A DNA stretch of 64,000 nucleotides from Aerophototrophica crusticola (GCA_001939945.1 MOEB01000006.1:30934-94933), one strand, 5' to 3'; shown: positions 1-9,283, counted from the stretch's first letter. Translations and numbers: made by a program. The notes: generated by a model not told the origin, from the sequence alone.

Positions 1-1
1 C

Positions 2-766
2 CCGGCTGCCCCGCCGGCCACGGACCCCGCCGCCGCCCCGGCCCCGGAAGCCGGCGTGGGTGGTTCCGCCACCACGGAGACCATCGAGAACCCCTACGGC
101 CTGAAGGCCATGTGGGAGCACGGTGACTTCGTGTCCAAGGGCACCCTGTTCATCATGATCATCATGTCCATGGGCACCTGGTACATCCTGGTGACCAAGC
201 TGATCGAGCAGGGCATGCTGCTGTCCCAGGCGAAGGCCGCGGAGAAGAACTTCTGGACCGCCCCGAGCATCCAGGAGGGCGCCCAGCGCCTGAAGGCCTC
301 CAGCGCCTTCCGCGCCCTGGTGGAGGACGGCCTGCGCGCCACCGAGCACCATGACGGCGCCATGACCGACCACATCGACCTGCACACCTGGGTGACCATG
401 TCCCTGCAGCGTTCGGTGGACGCCATCAACGCCCGCCTGCAGGGCGGCCTGGCCTTCCTGGCCACCGTGGGCTCCACCGCCCCGTTCGTCGGCCTGTTCG
501 GCACGGTGTGGGGCATCTATCACGCGCTGGTGAGCATCGGCGTGTCCGGCCAGGCCTCCATCGACAAGGTCGCGGGCCCCGTGGGTGAGGCGCTGATCAT
601 GACCGCCATCGGTCTGGCCGTCGCCGTGCCGGCGGTGCTGGCCTACAACTGGCTGACCCGCCGCAACAAGGCCGCCATGGACAAGCTGCGCAACTTCGCC
701 GCTGACCTGCATGCCCTGCTGCTGGCCGGCCAGAAGGCCAACGGCACCGTGGCCCGGAGCGCCTGA
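2..766 (+). CDS. exbB: ExbB/TolQ/MotA-family proton channel protein (5' end outside window)
   Basis: Inner-membrane subunit of the ExbB-ExbD motor, which uses the proton gradient to energise TonB-dependent outer-membrane transport. The frame is open back to the first base of the window with an Ala/Pro-rich stretch, so the true start lies upstream; a GTG at 56 would give 236 residues. Counting from that GTG, three membrane segments are visible at about 29-48, 131-157 and 176-198. The second carries the family hallmark GSTAPFVGLFGTVWGI. An Ala/Pro-rich N-terminus, often behind a signal peptide, is common in alphaproteobacterial ExbB. The stop is 2 bases before the first exbD, so the genes are co-transcribed. 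Confidence 0.93.
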   Translation, partial: PAAPPATDPAAAPAPEAGVGGSATTETIENPYGLKAMWEHGDFVSKGTLFIMIIMSMGTWYILVTKLIEQGMLLSQAKAAEKNFWTAPSIQEGAQRLKASSAFRALVEDGLRATEHHDGAMTDHIDLHTWVTMSLQRSVDAINARLQGGLAFLATVGSTAPFVGLFGTVWGIYHALVSIGVSGQASIDKVAGPVGEALIMTAIGLAVAVPAVLAYNWLTRRNKAAMDKLRNFAADLHALLLAGQKANGTVARSA

Positions 767-768
767 CA

Positions 769-1206
769 ATGGCAATGAGCGTCGGCCCCGCTGAGGGCGA
801 AGATGATGTGGTGTCGGAAATCAACACGACACCGCTCGTCGACGTGATGCTCGTGCTGCTGATCATTTTCCTCATCACCATCCCGGTGGCGATCCAGACC
901 ATCCCCGTGCAGCTTCCGCTGGAGCGGAACGTACCCACGGTGACCCGGCCTGAGAACGTGACCATCGCGGTGGACCGTGAAGGGAACCTGTACTGGAACG
1001 CGGTCGGCGTGGCGGACTACAACGCCCTGCTGGAGCGGATGAAGGAGATCGCGGTGCTGGACCCCCAGCCCGAGATCCACATCCGCGGTGACCGCAATGC
1101 CAAGTACGAGGCCATCGGCAAGGTGGTCTACAAGGCTCAGCAGGCGAGCATCTTCAAGATCGGCTTCATCACGGAGCCGCCCATGGGGGTCGCTGCCGCG
1201 CAGTGA
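769..1206 (+). CDS. exbD: ExbD/TolR-family biopolymer transport protein
   Basis: 145-residue protein with a short cytoplasmic N-terminus, one membrane helix at about 23-43 and a periplasmic domain. The helix starts with TPLVDVMLVLLIIF and contains the conserved proton-carrying Asp (D25). It works with ExbB to transmit proton-motive force to TonB. It starts 2 bases after exbB and is followed 39 bases later by a second exbD, a duplication frequent in alphaproteobacteria. The periplasmic part (PEIHIRGDRNAKYEAIGKVV) matches the usual ExbD dimerisation domain. Confidence 0.94.
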   Translation: MAMSVGPAEGEDDVVSEINTTPLVDVMLVLLIIFLITIPVAIQTIPVQLPLERNVPTVTRPENVTIAVDREGNLYWNAVGVADYNALLERMKEIAVLDPQPEIHIRGDRNAKYEAIGKVVYKAQQASIFKIGFITEPPMGVAAAQ

Positions 1207-1245
1207 TGCGCGGCAGTACTCCGGGTTCGAATGGGAGACTGAACC

Positions 1246-1680
1246 ATGGGTATGAGTGTCGGTGGTGGTGGCGCGGAAGAGGGTGAAGTCCCGCCCGTCA
1301 TGAACACCACGCCGCTGATCGACGTGCTTCTGGTGCTGCTGGTGATGCTCATCATCACCATCCCGGTCCAGACCCACGCCGTGAAGCTGGACATGCCAGT
1401 GAACAACCAGCCTCCTCCGCCAACGACGGAAGAGCCGCAGGTCATCAAGCTGGACGTGGACTTCGACGGCACCGTGTACTGGAACGGGGAGGTGATCCCC
1501 AACCGCCAGGACATGGAGTTCCGGATGCAGAATGCCGCGCAGCAGGCCGACCCGCCTGAGGTGCACCTGCGCCCGAACAAGCTGGTTGAGTACAAGCATG
1601 TGGCGGCGGTGCTCGCCTCGGCCCAGCGTCTCGGTCTGAACAAGATCGCGATGATCGGCAACGAGCAGTTCGCCGACTGA
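1246..1680 (+). CDS. exbD: second ExbD/TolR-family protein
   Basis: 144-residue paralogue of the preceding gene. The Gly-rich N-terminus is followed by a helix with TPLIDVLLVLLVMLIITIP, where D26 is the conserved proton-relay Asp. The periplasmic domain has PEVHLRPNKLVEYKHVAAVL. The ATG is preceded by a GGGAGA ribosome-binding site. Two different ExbD chains in one operon suggest a motor with mixed ExbD composition or two transducer specificities; this is inference. Confidence 0.93.
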   Translation: MGMSVGGGGAEEGEVPPVMNTTPLIDVLLVLLVMLIITIPVQTHAVKLDMPVNNQPPPPTTEEPQVIKLDVDFDGTVYWNGEVIPNRQDMEFRMQNAAQQADPPEVHLRPNKLVEYKHVAAVLASAQRLGLNKIAMIGNEQFAD

Positions 1681-1858
1681 CCGGTGGGGAGGGTGGCAGC
1701 GCCGCCACCCTCCCGCCGCTTTCGTCAGCCAATATCCGAATTCCCGGGCCCGCGTGACGCGCGAGCCCCTTGTCAGCAATCCCGCGCCGCTGGTCCCGGC
1801 CCGAGGACGCTTGTCCCGGGCAACGGCAGGGCGGTCGGCCAGACGTTGAGACAGGACG

Positions 1859-3163
1859 ATGAACCGCACACGACTTTTCACCGCAGCCTTGCTCGGCTCC
1901 GCCCTCTCCGTCGGCATCATGGCCACCCTGGTCCCGAGCGATGCCTTCGCCCAGCGCGCCGGCGCCCAGAAGGAAGAGAAGAAGGCCGAGGACCCCGGCA
2001 AGGCACCCGAGGGTGACGCAGCCCGCCCAGCCGTGGGCACTCCGCTGAACGCGGCGCAGGAGCTGATCAAGCAGAAGAAGTACAAGGAGGCGTTGGCGAA
2101 GGTGAAGGAAGCCGACGCCGTTCCCAACAAGAACGCCTACGAGGACTTCCTCATCGACCAGATCCGCTTCATCGCCAGCCTGTACGGCGGCGACCTGGGC
2201 GTGGCGGAGAACACCTTTAACAACCTGGAGAAGACCGGCCGCCTGTCCCAGCAGCAGCAGGTTCAGTTCCTGCAGGCCCTGGCCGGCTCCTACTACAACA
2301 ACAAGAACTATGAGAAGTCGCTGGCCCTGATCGACCGGTACTTCAAGGCGGGCGGCAACGACGCGCAGATGCGCGAGGTCCAGCAGGCCGCCAAGATGCA
2401 GTCCGGCGACGTCACCGGCGCCGCCAAGCAGGCCGCCGCCGACGTGGCCGCCGCCGAGAAGGCGGGCAAGGCGCCGGAGGAGAAAGACCTACGCCTGATG
2501 GCCCATGCCGCCAACCTGTCCAAGGACGAGGCGGGCTATGTGCTGGCGGTCGAGAAGCTGCTGAAGTACTACCCGAAGAAGGACTATTTCCAGGACCTGC
2601 TGATCCGCGCGCAGAAGAAGCCGACCTTCCGCCGCGACCGCCTGTCGGTGGACGTCTACCGGCTGATGAACGCCACCGGCCTGCTGGAGAAGCCGGAAGA
2701 CTACATGGAGTTCGCGCAGCTCGCCCTGCAGGCCGGCGCGCCCGGCGAGGCGCAGCAGGTGGTGGAAAAGGGCTACCAGCTGGGCAAGCTGGGCCAGGGT
2801 GCGGACGCCGATCGCCACAAGCGCCTGCGCGACCTGATCGCCCGCAGCGTCGCGGAGGACAAGAAGGTGCTGGACAGCACCGCCGTCGAGGCTGCCAACC
2901 GCAACGACGGCGGCCCGCTGGTCCGCGTGGCGGAGGCCTATGCCGGCTATGGCCAGTATGACAAGGCCATCGCCAACATGGAGAAGGGCCTGGCCAAGGG
3001 CGGCTTGAAGAACCCGGAGGACGCCCGCCTGCGTCTGGGCACCTACTACCTGATGGCCGGCAACAAGGCGAAGGCCGAGCAGACCTTCAAGGCGGTCAAG
3101 GGTACCGACGGCACGGCCGACCTGGCCAAGCTGTGGGTGCTCTCCGGCGGCAAGGCCGTCTGA
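1859..3163 (+). CDS. exported tetratricopeptide-repeat protein of the Exb operon
   Basis: 434 residues. The N-terminus is a clear signal peptide (basic NRTR, hydrophobic core about 7-25, likely cleavage after DAFA near residue 30), so the protein is periplasmic. The rest is helical, with TPR-like units such as AGSYYNNKNYEKSLALIDRYF and AEAYAGYGQYDKAIANMEKGL. TPR proteins are commonly placed downstream of exbB-exbD-exbD in alphaproteobacteria, but their role is not established; they may scaffold the TonB machinery. A 178-base gap separates it from exbD2, with no strong promoter seen. The next gene starts 2 bases after its stop. Confidence 0.85.
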   Translation: MNRTRLFTAALLGSALSVGIMATLVPSDAFAQRAGAQKEEKKAEDPGKAPEGDAARPAVGTPLNAAQELIKQKKYKEALAKVKEADAVPNKNAYEDFLIDQIRFIASLYGGDLGVAENTFNNLEKTGRLSQQQQVQFLQALAGSYYNNKNYEKSLALIDRYFKAGGNDAQMREVQQAAKMQSGDVTGAAKQAAADVAAAEKAGKAPEEKDLRLMAHAANLSKDEAGYVLAVEKLLKYYPKKDYFQDLLIRAQKKPTFRRDRLSVDVYRLMNATGLLEKPEDYMEFAQLALQAGAPGEAQQVVEKGYQLGKLGQGADADRHKRLRDLIARSVAEDKKVLDSTAVEAANRNDGGPLVRVAEAYAGYGQYDKAIANMEKGLAKGGLKNPEDARLRLGTYYLMAGNKAKAEQTFKAVKGTDGTADLAKLWVLSGGKAV

Positions 3164-3165
3164 CC

Positions 3166-3507
3166 ATGGGGACCCGCGGCCAGTCAGAGCCGGCCGCGGA
3201 GGGACCCTGGCGGGGGGAACCGGTCGCGGCGGAGCTGGAACCAGCCTACCGCCCGCGACTTGTCTACCCCGAGCGGGCCTTGCGCCTGCGTCGCGAGGGG
3301 CGTGTCGTGGTGGAGTTCAGGGTCGCCCAGGACGGGGCGACCCAGGACCTCCGTGTTCTGGAGGCGGAGCCGGCCGGCCTGTTCGAGGGCGCGGCCATGC
3401 GCTACGTCGCCGCGTTGCGCTACACCCCCAGTGACGTGGCCGGCCACCCTGTCCAGGGCCGGCACCGGTACATCGTCCGCTTCGAGTTGCGCGGCCAGCA
3501 CGGCTGA
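3166..3507 (+). CDS. unanchored TonB C-terminal-domain protein
   Basis: 113 residues from an ATG 2 bases after the TPR gene. The core matches the TonB C-terminal domain, which touches the TonB box of outer-membrane receptors: a YP..A block near residue 29, GRVVVEFRVAQDG, then GLFEGAAMRYVAALRYTP and a final beta strand. Unlike a normal TonB (above 200 residues) it has no membrane helix, no proline-rich spacer and no signal peptide. An upstream in-frame start at 3133 would add only 11 residues and no helix. It may be a degenerate transducer or may act as a small partner; the full transducer could be the tonB at 22721-23383. Confidence 0.72.
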   Translation: MGTRGQSEPAAEGPWRGEPVAAELEPAYRPRLVYPERALRLRREGRVVVEFRVAQDGATQDLRVLEAEPAGLFEGAAMRYVAALRYTPSDVAGHPVQGRHRYIVRFELRGQHG

Positions 3508-3646
3508 GCGCGTCCCGGCGCCACTCCTCCGCTGCGCGTTGGCAATTCTTTACCGAGCTGTGGCATGATCCGGCCGTGCCGGCCCCGGCGGGTCGGCAGG
3601 GGCCGCCATCCGCGGCCCTTCAGTCGGATTTCAGGAGAACGCCCCC

Positions 3647-3841
3647 ATGGGCAGCTTCAGCCTCTGGCATTGGGTCATCGTCCTCGTCGTCGTGCTGATC
3701 GTTTTCGGCACGGGCAAGCTCCCCAAGGCCATGGGCGACCTGGCCAAGGGCATGCAGGCGTTCCGCAAGGGCCTGAAGGACGACAGCGACGACAAGCAGG
3801 TCGTCGCCGCGAAGGAGGGGGAGGGCGCCCCCCGCGCCTGA
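3647..3841 (+). CDS. tatA: Sec-independent protein translocase TatA
   Basis: 64 residues, typical of TatA: one N-terminal helix (about 7-21), the FGTGKLP hinge, then an amphipathic helix ([17 protein letters not shown]) and a charged tail. TatA multimers form the pore that exports folded proteins carrying twin-arginine signals. The ATG follows an AGGAGA ribosome-binding site. No tatB or tatC lies next to it, so the other subunits must be elsewhere. Confidence 0.94.
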   Translation: MGSFSLWHWVIVLVVVLIVFGTGKLPKAMGDLAKGMQAFRKGLKDDSDDKQVVAAKEGEGAPRA

Positions 3842-3903
3842 CCCGGGCGCCGGGTGCACCGGCGCCTTCGTCACCCCGACGATATAGCGGACCAGTTCCG
3901 GAC

Positions 3904-3934
3904 GGGCGCGCGGTGCATGCCGCGCGCCCTTTTC
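3904..3934 (+). terminator. rho-independent terminator after tatA
   Basis: Perfect 10-bp stem (GGGCGCGCGG / CCGCGCGCCC) with a 6-base loop, followed by TTTTCC. It lies 63 bases after the tatA stop. Confidence 0.8.
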
Positions 3935-4088
3935 CGTATGCGCGCGGCGTCCGAGGGGCAGGCCCCCCGCCATCCACGCCGCCCACCCCTTCCTGTGACG
4001 ATCATAAGTGTTAACCTTTGGGTTACTCCCCCGCTTCATGATGGCTCCCGAATTTGGGCAATGTTATCCTCCTTCTACTCCGGTTTCG

Positions 4089-4117
4089 TTGGCACGAATA
4101 CTGGATCAGAATTAGAT
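4089..4117 (+). promoter_or_regulatory. candidate sigma-70 promoter of the MarR gene
   Basis: TTGGCA at 4089-4094 and TTAGAT at 4112-4117 with a 17-base spacer, in an unusually A/T-rich stretch (about 4005-4140) and about 50 bases before the regulator start. The rest of the 328-base gap 3842-4169 holds only the tatA terminator. Confidence 0.5.
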
Positions 4118-4169
4118 CGGATTTCATTGCGCTTTCTGTGGATCGCGTGCGGACAGGAGGGGCAGGGGA

Positions 4170-4691
4170 ATGAGCGGGGCTTCAACCGCCGCGGATTTGG
4201 TGGTCTTGTCGCGGGAGCGGGTGTCCGCCGGCCGGGCCTACCAGGACCTTGCCCGCGTCATCGAGCGGCTGCATCGCCGGTTCCTGGACGTGATCCGGAT
4301 CGAGCTGGCCCGCCTGCGCCTGGACGACATCAGCCCGGTCCAGGCCCTGATGGTCATGACCATCGGCGGGGAGGAACTGTCGGTCCGTGACCTGATAGAG
4401 CGAGGCTACTACCTGGGCTCCAACGCCAGCTATAACCTGAAGTACCTGGTCGAGGCCGGTTATGTGGACCGGACCCAGAGCCAGCGCGACCGCCGCTCCG
4501 CCCGGCTGAAGCTGGCGCCCAAGGGCCTGGAGCTCTGGGGCGAGCTTCGCCGCATGGAGACCGGCCACATCGACAATCTGGCCCGCACCGACGCCGAGGC
4601 GACGGATGTGGAGGCCACCTATCGCACCCTGCGCCGCCTGGAACGGACCTGGACCGATGTCATCCGGTACGACGGTTCCGACTTCGAGTGA
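4170..4691 (+). CDS. MarR-family regulator, LdtR-like
   Basis: 173 residues with a winged helix-turn-helix. The segment YYLGSNASYNLKYLVEAGYV followed by RSARLKLAPKG matches the recognition helix and wing of the alphaproteobacterial LdtR group of MarR proteins, which control L,D-transpeptidase and stress genes in Liberibacter and relatives. It is cytoplasmic and probably dimeric. A strong AGGAGG-like site sits about 10 bases before the ATG. It is monocistronic with its own promoter, and autoregulation is likely for the family. The target genes here are unknown. Confidence 0.85.
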   Translation: MSGASTAADLVVLSRERVSAGRAYQDLARVIERLHRRFLDVIRIELARLRLDDISPVQALMVMTIGGEELSVRDLIERGYYLGSNASYNLKYLVEAGYVDRTQSQRDRRSARLKLAPKGLELWGELRRMETGHIDNLARTDAEATDVEATYRTLRRLERTWTDVIRYDGSDFE

Positions 4692-4832
4692 CCGCCGCGC
4701 CCTGAGTGAAGGCGCCGCGAGGCGCCGCCCCGATATCACGATTTCAGCACGATTTTTCGTCGAACCCCGGCCTTTCCGAAGCCTGGGCGCGAAGCGTCGT
4801 GCCCTGTGCCGGCCCTATGGGAGGATCATGCC

Positions 4833-6032
4833 ATGACTGTCGCCGCTACCGCCCTGTCCGTCTCCGACCTGACCAAGCTCCGCGCCGACAGTTCAGCCCA
4901 GGCGCGCATCGACACCATGGAAAAGGTCGTCGCCGACCTGGAGGCCGGCCGCCTTGCCGGTCGGGAGGCGGAGATCGCCCGGGACTTGCTGGAACGCTTC
5001 GCCAGGGACGCGGAGGTGGCGGTGCGCGAGGCCGTGGCCTGGCAGATCTACAACAGTCCGCTGCTGTCCGACGATTTGGCCCGGCAACTGGCCGACGATG
5101 TGGGGCATGTCGCCTTCCCGGTGCTGCGCCATAGCCTGAGGCTGCCGGACGACGTGCTGCTGGAGGTCATCGCCCAGCAGGATGGGCAGAAGCAGGTGGC
5201 CATCGCCGGCCGGCCCAACGTTTCCGCCGTCGTGTCCGACGCCATCGTGGAAAGCGCCAACCTCCGCGCCATCAACACCCTGCTGGTCAATGACGGGGCC
5301 GACATCCTGACCCTGACCCTGGAGAAGCTGGCCGACCGCTACGGCGACATGCCCCTGGTGGCGGAACCCCTGGCCGGCCGCGCCCAGCTTCCCCTGACCG
5401 TGGTGGAAAAGCTGGTCCACCGGGTGTCGGAGGGAATCCGCCAGGGCCTCGTCCAGCGCTACCACCTCTCGGCCCCCATGGTGGCGGAGCTGGTGACCCG
5501 GGCGCGGGAGGCCGCCACCATCCTGATGCTCCAGCCCCTGGCGCGGAAGGGCACGGACATGGCCCTGCTGGCCACCCACCTGCACGTTAACGGCCGCCTC
5601 ACCCCGTCGCTGCTGTTCCGCGCCCTGTGCGGCGGCGATATCGGCCTGTTCCTGGCCGGCATGGCGGTGCGGGCCGGCATCGGCGCCGACAACGCCCGCA
5701 CCCTGCTGCTGGATGACGGCCCCGCCGGCCTGAAGGCCCTGTTCGACAAGGCCCGCTTGTCCACCGTCCTGCTTCCGCCCTTCCGCTCCGCCATCAAGGT
5801 GCTGAAGGAGATGGGCTACCATGGGGAGGAGGAGCGCCGCCGTGCCTACCAGGTCAACGTCCTGGCCCGCGTCTACAAGGAGTGCGGCCATATCGAGGAG
5901 CGGGCGGTGGATGACCTGCTGATGCAGCTCTTCGACCAGAAGTCCGACGAGATGATCGACCAGGCCATGGAAATGGCCGCCATGCCCTTCGTCCCGCTGC
6001 GGGATGGCGAGGTGCGCGGGGCGCGGGTGTGA
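4833..6032 (+). CDS. DUF2336 domain protein
   Basis: 399 residues, no signal peptide or membrane segment, almost entirely helical with HEAT-like repeats (for example EAVAWQIYNSPLLSDDLARQLADDVGHVAFPVLRHS). This is the pattern of DUF2336 proteins of alphaproteobacteria, whose function is not known. The ATG at 4833 has a GGGAGG site 8 bases upstream and is preferred to the GTG at 4806. It stands alone between the MarR gene and a minus-strand gene. Confidence 0.8.
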   Translation: MTVAATALSVSDLTKLRADSSAQARIDTMEKVVADLEAGRLAGREAEIARDLLERFARDAEVAVREAVAWQIYNSPLLSDDLARQLADDVGHVAFPVLRHSLRLPDDVLLEVIAQQDGQKQVAIAGRPNVSAVVSDAIVESANLRAINTLLVNDGADILTLTLEKLADRYGDMPLVAEPLAGRAQLPLTVVEKLVHRVSEGIRQGLVQRYHLSAPMVAELVTRAREAATILMLQPLARKGTDMALLATHLHVNGRLTPSLLFRALCGGDIGLFLAGMAVRAGIGADNARTLLLDDGPAGLKALFDKARLSTVLLPPFRSAIKVLKEMGYHGEEERRRAYQVNVLARVYKECGHIEERAVDDLLMQLFDQKSDEMIDQAMEMAAMPFVPLRDGEVRGARV

Positions 6033-6094
6033 AAGCAAATCCTGGTGCGGGTGGGCATGGCCGAGCCCACCCGGGCGGTCATGGGTGGTCGTGT

Positions 6095-6691
6095 TCAGAC
6101 CAGCTTGTCCAAGCCGCCTCCCGGCTTCCTCGGGGTGCCGCCCAGGAGCTGAACAGCCAAGTCTTCCACGCTTGCCTGGGTTTTGCCGGCTGCCATGTCG
6201 GATTTGAACAACCTGCCGGCCTCGGCGGACAAAGTAATCTTGTCGTTCGGCTGATTTTGTCGGGCCAGATAGGCAAGGGCGCGTTCTGACCCGCCCGGTT
6301 TATGTTTCTGGAAGTCGTCCATCACGGCTACCCATTCCTCGACCGCTGGCAGCTTCATGAACGCACGCCGATCCTTGGTGCCTGACTGGTCGGCCATGGC
6401 CTGCAACCGGTCACCCATCGCGGTGCGTATGTTGTTGTAGTCACGCACCTCACCCAAGGTGTGCAATCCGACTTTTTCCCCTAGGTTCGTCCAGACTTTG
6501 GTGTTCTGCTCATCTTCGGAAAGCGAGTCGACAAAGGCGCTCGCGGCTGCCGCAGATTGCTTCGCAAGTTCTGCAAATCGACGGAGTAGTTGGTCGTTCC
6601 CGCCGGCACCCGCAAGATTTGCCTTGTCCTGTGGGGAAGGGGGAGAATTGCTGCCGGCGCCGATATTCGTGCGATTGTCGATGGAAGTCAT
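6095..6691 (-). CDS. hypothetical protein in an A/T-richer patch
   Basis: 198 residues from an ATG with AGGAAGG upstream; an earlier in-frame start at 6742 overlaps the -10 box and is unlikely. No signal peptide or membrane helix. The N-terminal 35 residues are low-complexity (Ser/Pro/Gly/Asn), followed by helices with QLLRRFAELAKQSAAAASAF and a Lys/Gln-rich middle. Codon use is visibly less GC-biased than in all neighbours, which points to acquisition. I do not recognise the family. Confidence 0.65.
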   Translation of the reverse strand: MTSIDNRTNIGAGSNSPPSPQDKANLAGAGGNDQLLRRFAELAKQSAAAASAFVDSLSEDEQNTKVWTNLGEKVGLHTLGEVRDYNNIRTAMGDRLQAMADQSGTKDRRAFMKLPAVEEWVAVMDDFQKHKPGGSERALAYLARQNQPNDKITLSAEAGRLFKSDMAAGKTQASVEDLAVQLLGGTPRKPGGGLDKLV

Positions 6692-6740
6692 TTTGGGCCT
6701 TCCTGTGAGGGAGCGACCGGATTTTCCGGTGCCATTGTCC

Positions 6741-6769
6741 AATCTACTCGATTTTGCATACTACATCAA
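6741..6769 (-). promoter_or_regulatory. candidate sigma-70 promoter for the gene at 6095-6691
   Basis: On the minus strand TTGATG (6764-6769) and TAGATT (6741-6746) are separated by 17 bases. This places transcription start roughly 40 bases before the chosen ATG. Confidence 0.5.
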
Positions 6770-7007
6770 GCAACGCTAAGCGGGATTCGCATAATGCGCG
6801 TGGGCTGGCCGGCTTATGATCTGAATATGGCTGCGTCGGCTGCCTGCCAACCGGCGAAGCGCGGCAGCCCGGCTTTGGCCGTCCGGACCCGCCGCCCCAA
6901 CCCGACCCTTCTCCTTCGAACGTAAGTTGGAACAAGCGTGAATGGGCCGGCGTTGACCCTGGCAACCGGCGGGACACAACCCGCCCTCCAGGACGGCGGA
7001 GCAGCCC

Positions 7008-8105
7008 GTGGCGGACGGCAAGGTCAGGGTGGCACTGGTGGGGGTCGGCAACTGCGCCTCCTCCCTGGTGCAAGGCATCGAGTATTACCGGCACGCGAAT
7101 GACGACCTGCCCGTGCCGGGGCTGATGAACGTCAAGCTGGGCGGCTACCATGTGGGTGACGTGGAGGCCGTGGCGGCCTTCGATGTCTCGCGGGAGAAGG
7201 TGGGCCTGGACCTGGCCGACGCCATCCTGGCCCCGCCGAACAATACCCAGATCTTCGCCAAGGTGCCGCGCACCGGCGTCACGGTCCGCCGCGGCCCCAC
7301 CCTGGACGGGTTGGGCGCCTATCTCCGCCAAGCCGTGCCGGAATCCGATGAGCGCCCCTGCGACGTGGCCCGAGTGCTGCGCGACAGCGGCGCCCAGGTG
7401 CTGGTCAGCTACCTGCCCGTCGGCTCGCAGAAGGCCACGGAATACTATGCCGAGCAGGCCCTGGCCGCCGGCTGCGCCTTCGTCAACTGCATCCCCGTCT
7501 TCATCGCCAGCCGGCCGGAGTGGCGCCAGCGTTTCGAGGAGAAGCGGCTGCCCCTGATCGGCGACGACATCAAGTCCCAGGTGGGCGCCACCATCGTCCA
7601 CCGGGTGCTGGCCAACCTGTTCCGGGAGCGGGGGGTGAAGCTGGACCGCACCTACCAGCTGAACTTCGGCGGCAACAGCGACTTCATGAACATGCTGGAG
7701 CGGGACCGGCTGGAGTCCAAGAAGATCTCCAAGACCCGCGCCGTCACCAGCCAGATGGACATCCCCCTGTCCAACGACGACGCCCATGTGGGCCCCAGCG
7801 ACTATGTGCCGTGGCTCCAGGACCGCAAATGGTGCCACATCCGCATGGAAGGCACCGCCTTCGGCGACGTGCCCCTGAACCTGGAGCTGAAGCTGGAGGT
7901 CTGGGACAGCCCCAACTCCGCCGGGGTGGTGATCGATGCCGTGCGCTGCGCCCGGCTGGCCCTGGACCGCGGCATCGGCGGCGCGTTGGAAGGGCCCAGC
8001 AGCTATTTCATGAAGTCCCCCCCGCGCCAGTTCACCGACGCGGACGCCCGCGCCCGCACCCGCGCCTTCATCGACGGGGCCCAAGCCGTCGGGCCGGGTG
8101 ACTGA
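7008..8105 (+). CDS. myo-inositol-1-phosphate synthase family protein
   Basis: 365 residues from a GTG with GGCGGAG upstream. The N-terminus has a Rossmann NAD-binding loop ([15 protein letters not shown]), and the C-terminal half has the family's catalytic core ([17 protein letters not shown], then [12 protein letters not shown] and a Lys-rich KKISKTRAV). The enzyme family converts glucose-6-phosphate to inositol-1-phosphate with transient NAD oxidation. The length and order match the short bacterial/archaeal type. It opens the glycoconjugate cluster; the next gene starts 49 bases later. It likely supplies the inositol acceptor or a related cyclitol. Confidence 0.88.
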   Translation: MADGKVRVALVGVGNCASSLVQGIEYYRHANDDLPVPGLMNVKLGGYHVGDVEAVAAFDVSREKVGLDLADAILAPPNNTQIFAKVPRTGVTVRRGPTLDGLGAYLRQAVPESDERPCDVARVLRDSGAQVLVSYLPVGSQKATEYYAEQALAAGCAFVNCIPVFIASRPEWRQRFEEKRLPLIGDDIKSQVGATIVHRVLANLFRERGVKLDRTYQLNFGGNSDFMNMLERDRLESKKISKTRAVTSQMDIPLSNDDAHVGPSDYVPWLQDRKWCHIRMEGTAFGDVPLNLELKLEVWDSPNSAGVVIDAVRCARLALDRGIGGALEGPSSYFMKSPPRQFTDADARARTRAFIDGAQAVGPGD

Positions 8106-8154
8106 TGCCCCGTTCCCGGGTTGAAGGGGTTCCTGCCGCCGCGGGGAGGCATAT

Positions 8155-9279
8155 GTGAAGCTTGTCGTCTTCGGCCTCACCATCAGCTCGTCCTGGGGCA
8201 ACGGCCACGCCACCCTGTGGCGGGGGCTGTGTGCTGCCCTGGCGCGGCTAGGGCACACGGTCGTCTTTTTCGAAAAGGACCAGTACTGGTACGCCAACAA
8301 CCGGGACCTCTGGGAACTGCCCGGCGGGGAGCTTGTGCTCTACCAGCGGTGGGAGGAGGCGCTGCCCATCGCCCGGCGCCATTTGGCCGATGCCGATGCC
8401 AGCATGGTCACCAGCTACTGCCCCGACGGCATCGCCGCCACGGAGCTGGTGCTGGAGGAGGGGCGGTCCCTGCGCACCTTCTATGATCTGGACACCCCCG
8501 TCACCCTGGCCGCGCTGGATGCGGGGGAGGAGCTGTCCTACATCGGCCCCGGCGGCCTGTCCGGCTTCGACCTGGTGCTGAGCTATACGGGCGGGGAGGC
8601 GCTGACCGCCTTGCAGCGCCGGCTGGGCGCCCGGGCCGTGGCGCCCCTCTATGGCCATGTGGACCCGTCCGTGCACCGTCCCGTGCCGCGCCAGGACCAT
8701 TACCGCGCCGACCTGTCCTATATCGGCACCTATGCGGAGGACCGGCAGCAGGCGCTGGAGACGCTGTTCGTCCAGCCCGCCCGTGCCTTGCCGCGACGGC
8801 GCTTCCTGATCGCCGGGTCCCAGTACCCGCAGGATTTTCCCTGGACCGACAACATCTGGTTCGTCCGCCACCTGCCGCCGAGCGAGCACCCGGCCTTCTT
8901 CTGCTCCAGCCGGCTGACCCTGAACGTCACCCGCGCCGCCATGGCCGCCATGGGCTGGTGCCCCTCGGGCCGCCTGTTCGAGGCGGCGGCCTGCGGCGCG
9001 CCCATCCTGTCCGACTGGTGGCAGGGGCTGGACGCCTTCCTGGTGCCGGGGGAGGAAATCCTGGTAGCCCGCACGGCCGATGAGGCCCGGGCTGCCATCG
9101 ACCTGCCCGACGCAGACCTGCGCCGCGTGGCGGCGGCCGCCCGCGCCAAGGTTCTGGACCGCCATACCAGCGACGCCCGCGCCCTGGACCTGCTGGCCGC
9201 GCTCGAGGGCGCCCGGCGACCGGCGCGGGCCCCGAACACCGGCCACGCCAGGCCGGACCACCACACCCAAGGGGGCTGA
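8155..9279 (+). CDS. CgeB-type glycosyltransferase
   Basis: 374 residues from a GTG preceded by GGGGAGG. The N-terminus LVVFGLTISSSWGNGHATLW is a GT-B nucleotide-fold start. The C-terminus has GRLFEAAACGAPILSDWWQGLDAFLVPGEE, the donor-binding block of the CgeB/Glyco_trans_1_2 group. It transfers a sugar from a nucleotide donor in the cytoplasm; the acceptor is unknown. It sits between the inositol-phosphate synthase and a sugar nucleotidyltransferase, consistent with successive steps. Only 4 bases separate it from the next gene. Confidence 0.85.
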   Translation: MKLVVFGLTISSSWGNGHATLWRGLCAALARLGHTVVFFEKDQYWYANNRDLWELPGGELVLYQRWEEALPIARRHLADADASMVTSYCPDGIAATELVLEEGRSLRTFYDLDTPVTLAALDAGEELSYIGPGGLSGFDLVLSYTGGEALTALQRRLGARAVAPLYGHVDPSVHRPVPRQDHYRADLSYIGTYAEDRQQALETLFVQPARALPRRRFLIAGSQYPQDFPWTDNIWFVRHLPPSEHPAFFCSSRLTLNVTRAAMAAMGWCPSGRLFEAAACGAPILSDWWQGLDAFLVPGEEILVARTADEARAAIDLPDADLRRVAAAARAKVLDRHTSDARALDLLAALEGARRPARAPNTGHARPDHHTQGG

Positions 9280-9283
9280 ACCC

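Noticed and set aside
643-2130. Long minus-strand open frame (495 codons) opposite exbD/TPR genes
   Set aside because: A shadow produced by high GC codon bias; no domain, and fully covered by well-recognised genes on the other strand.
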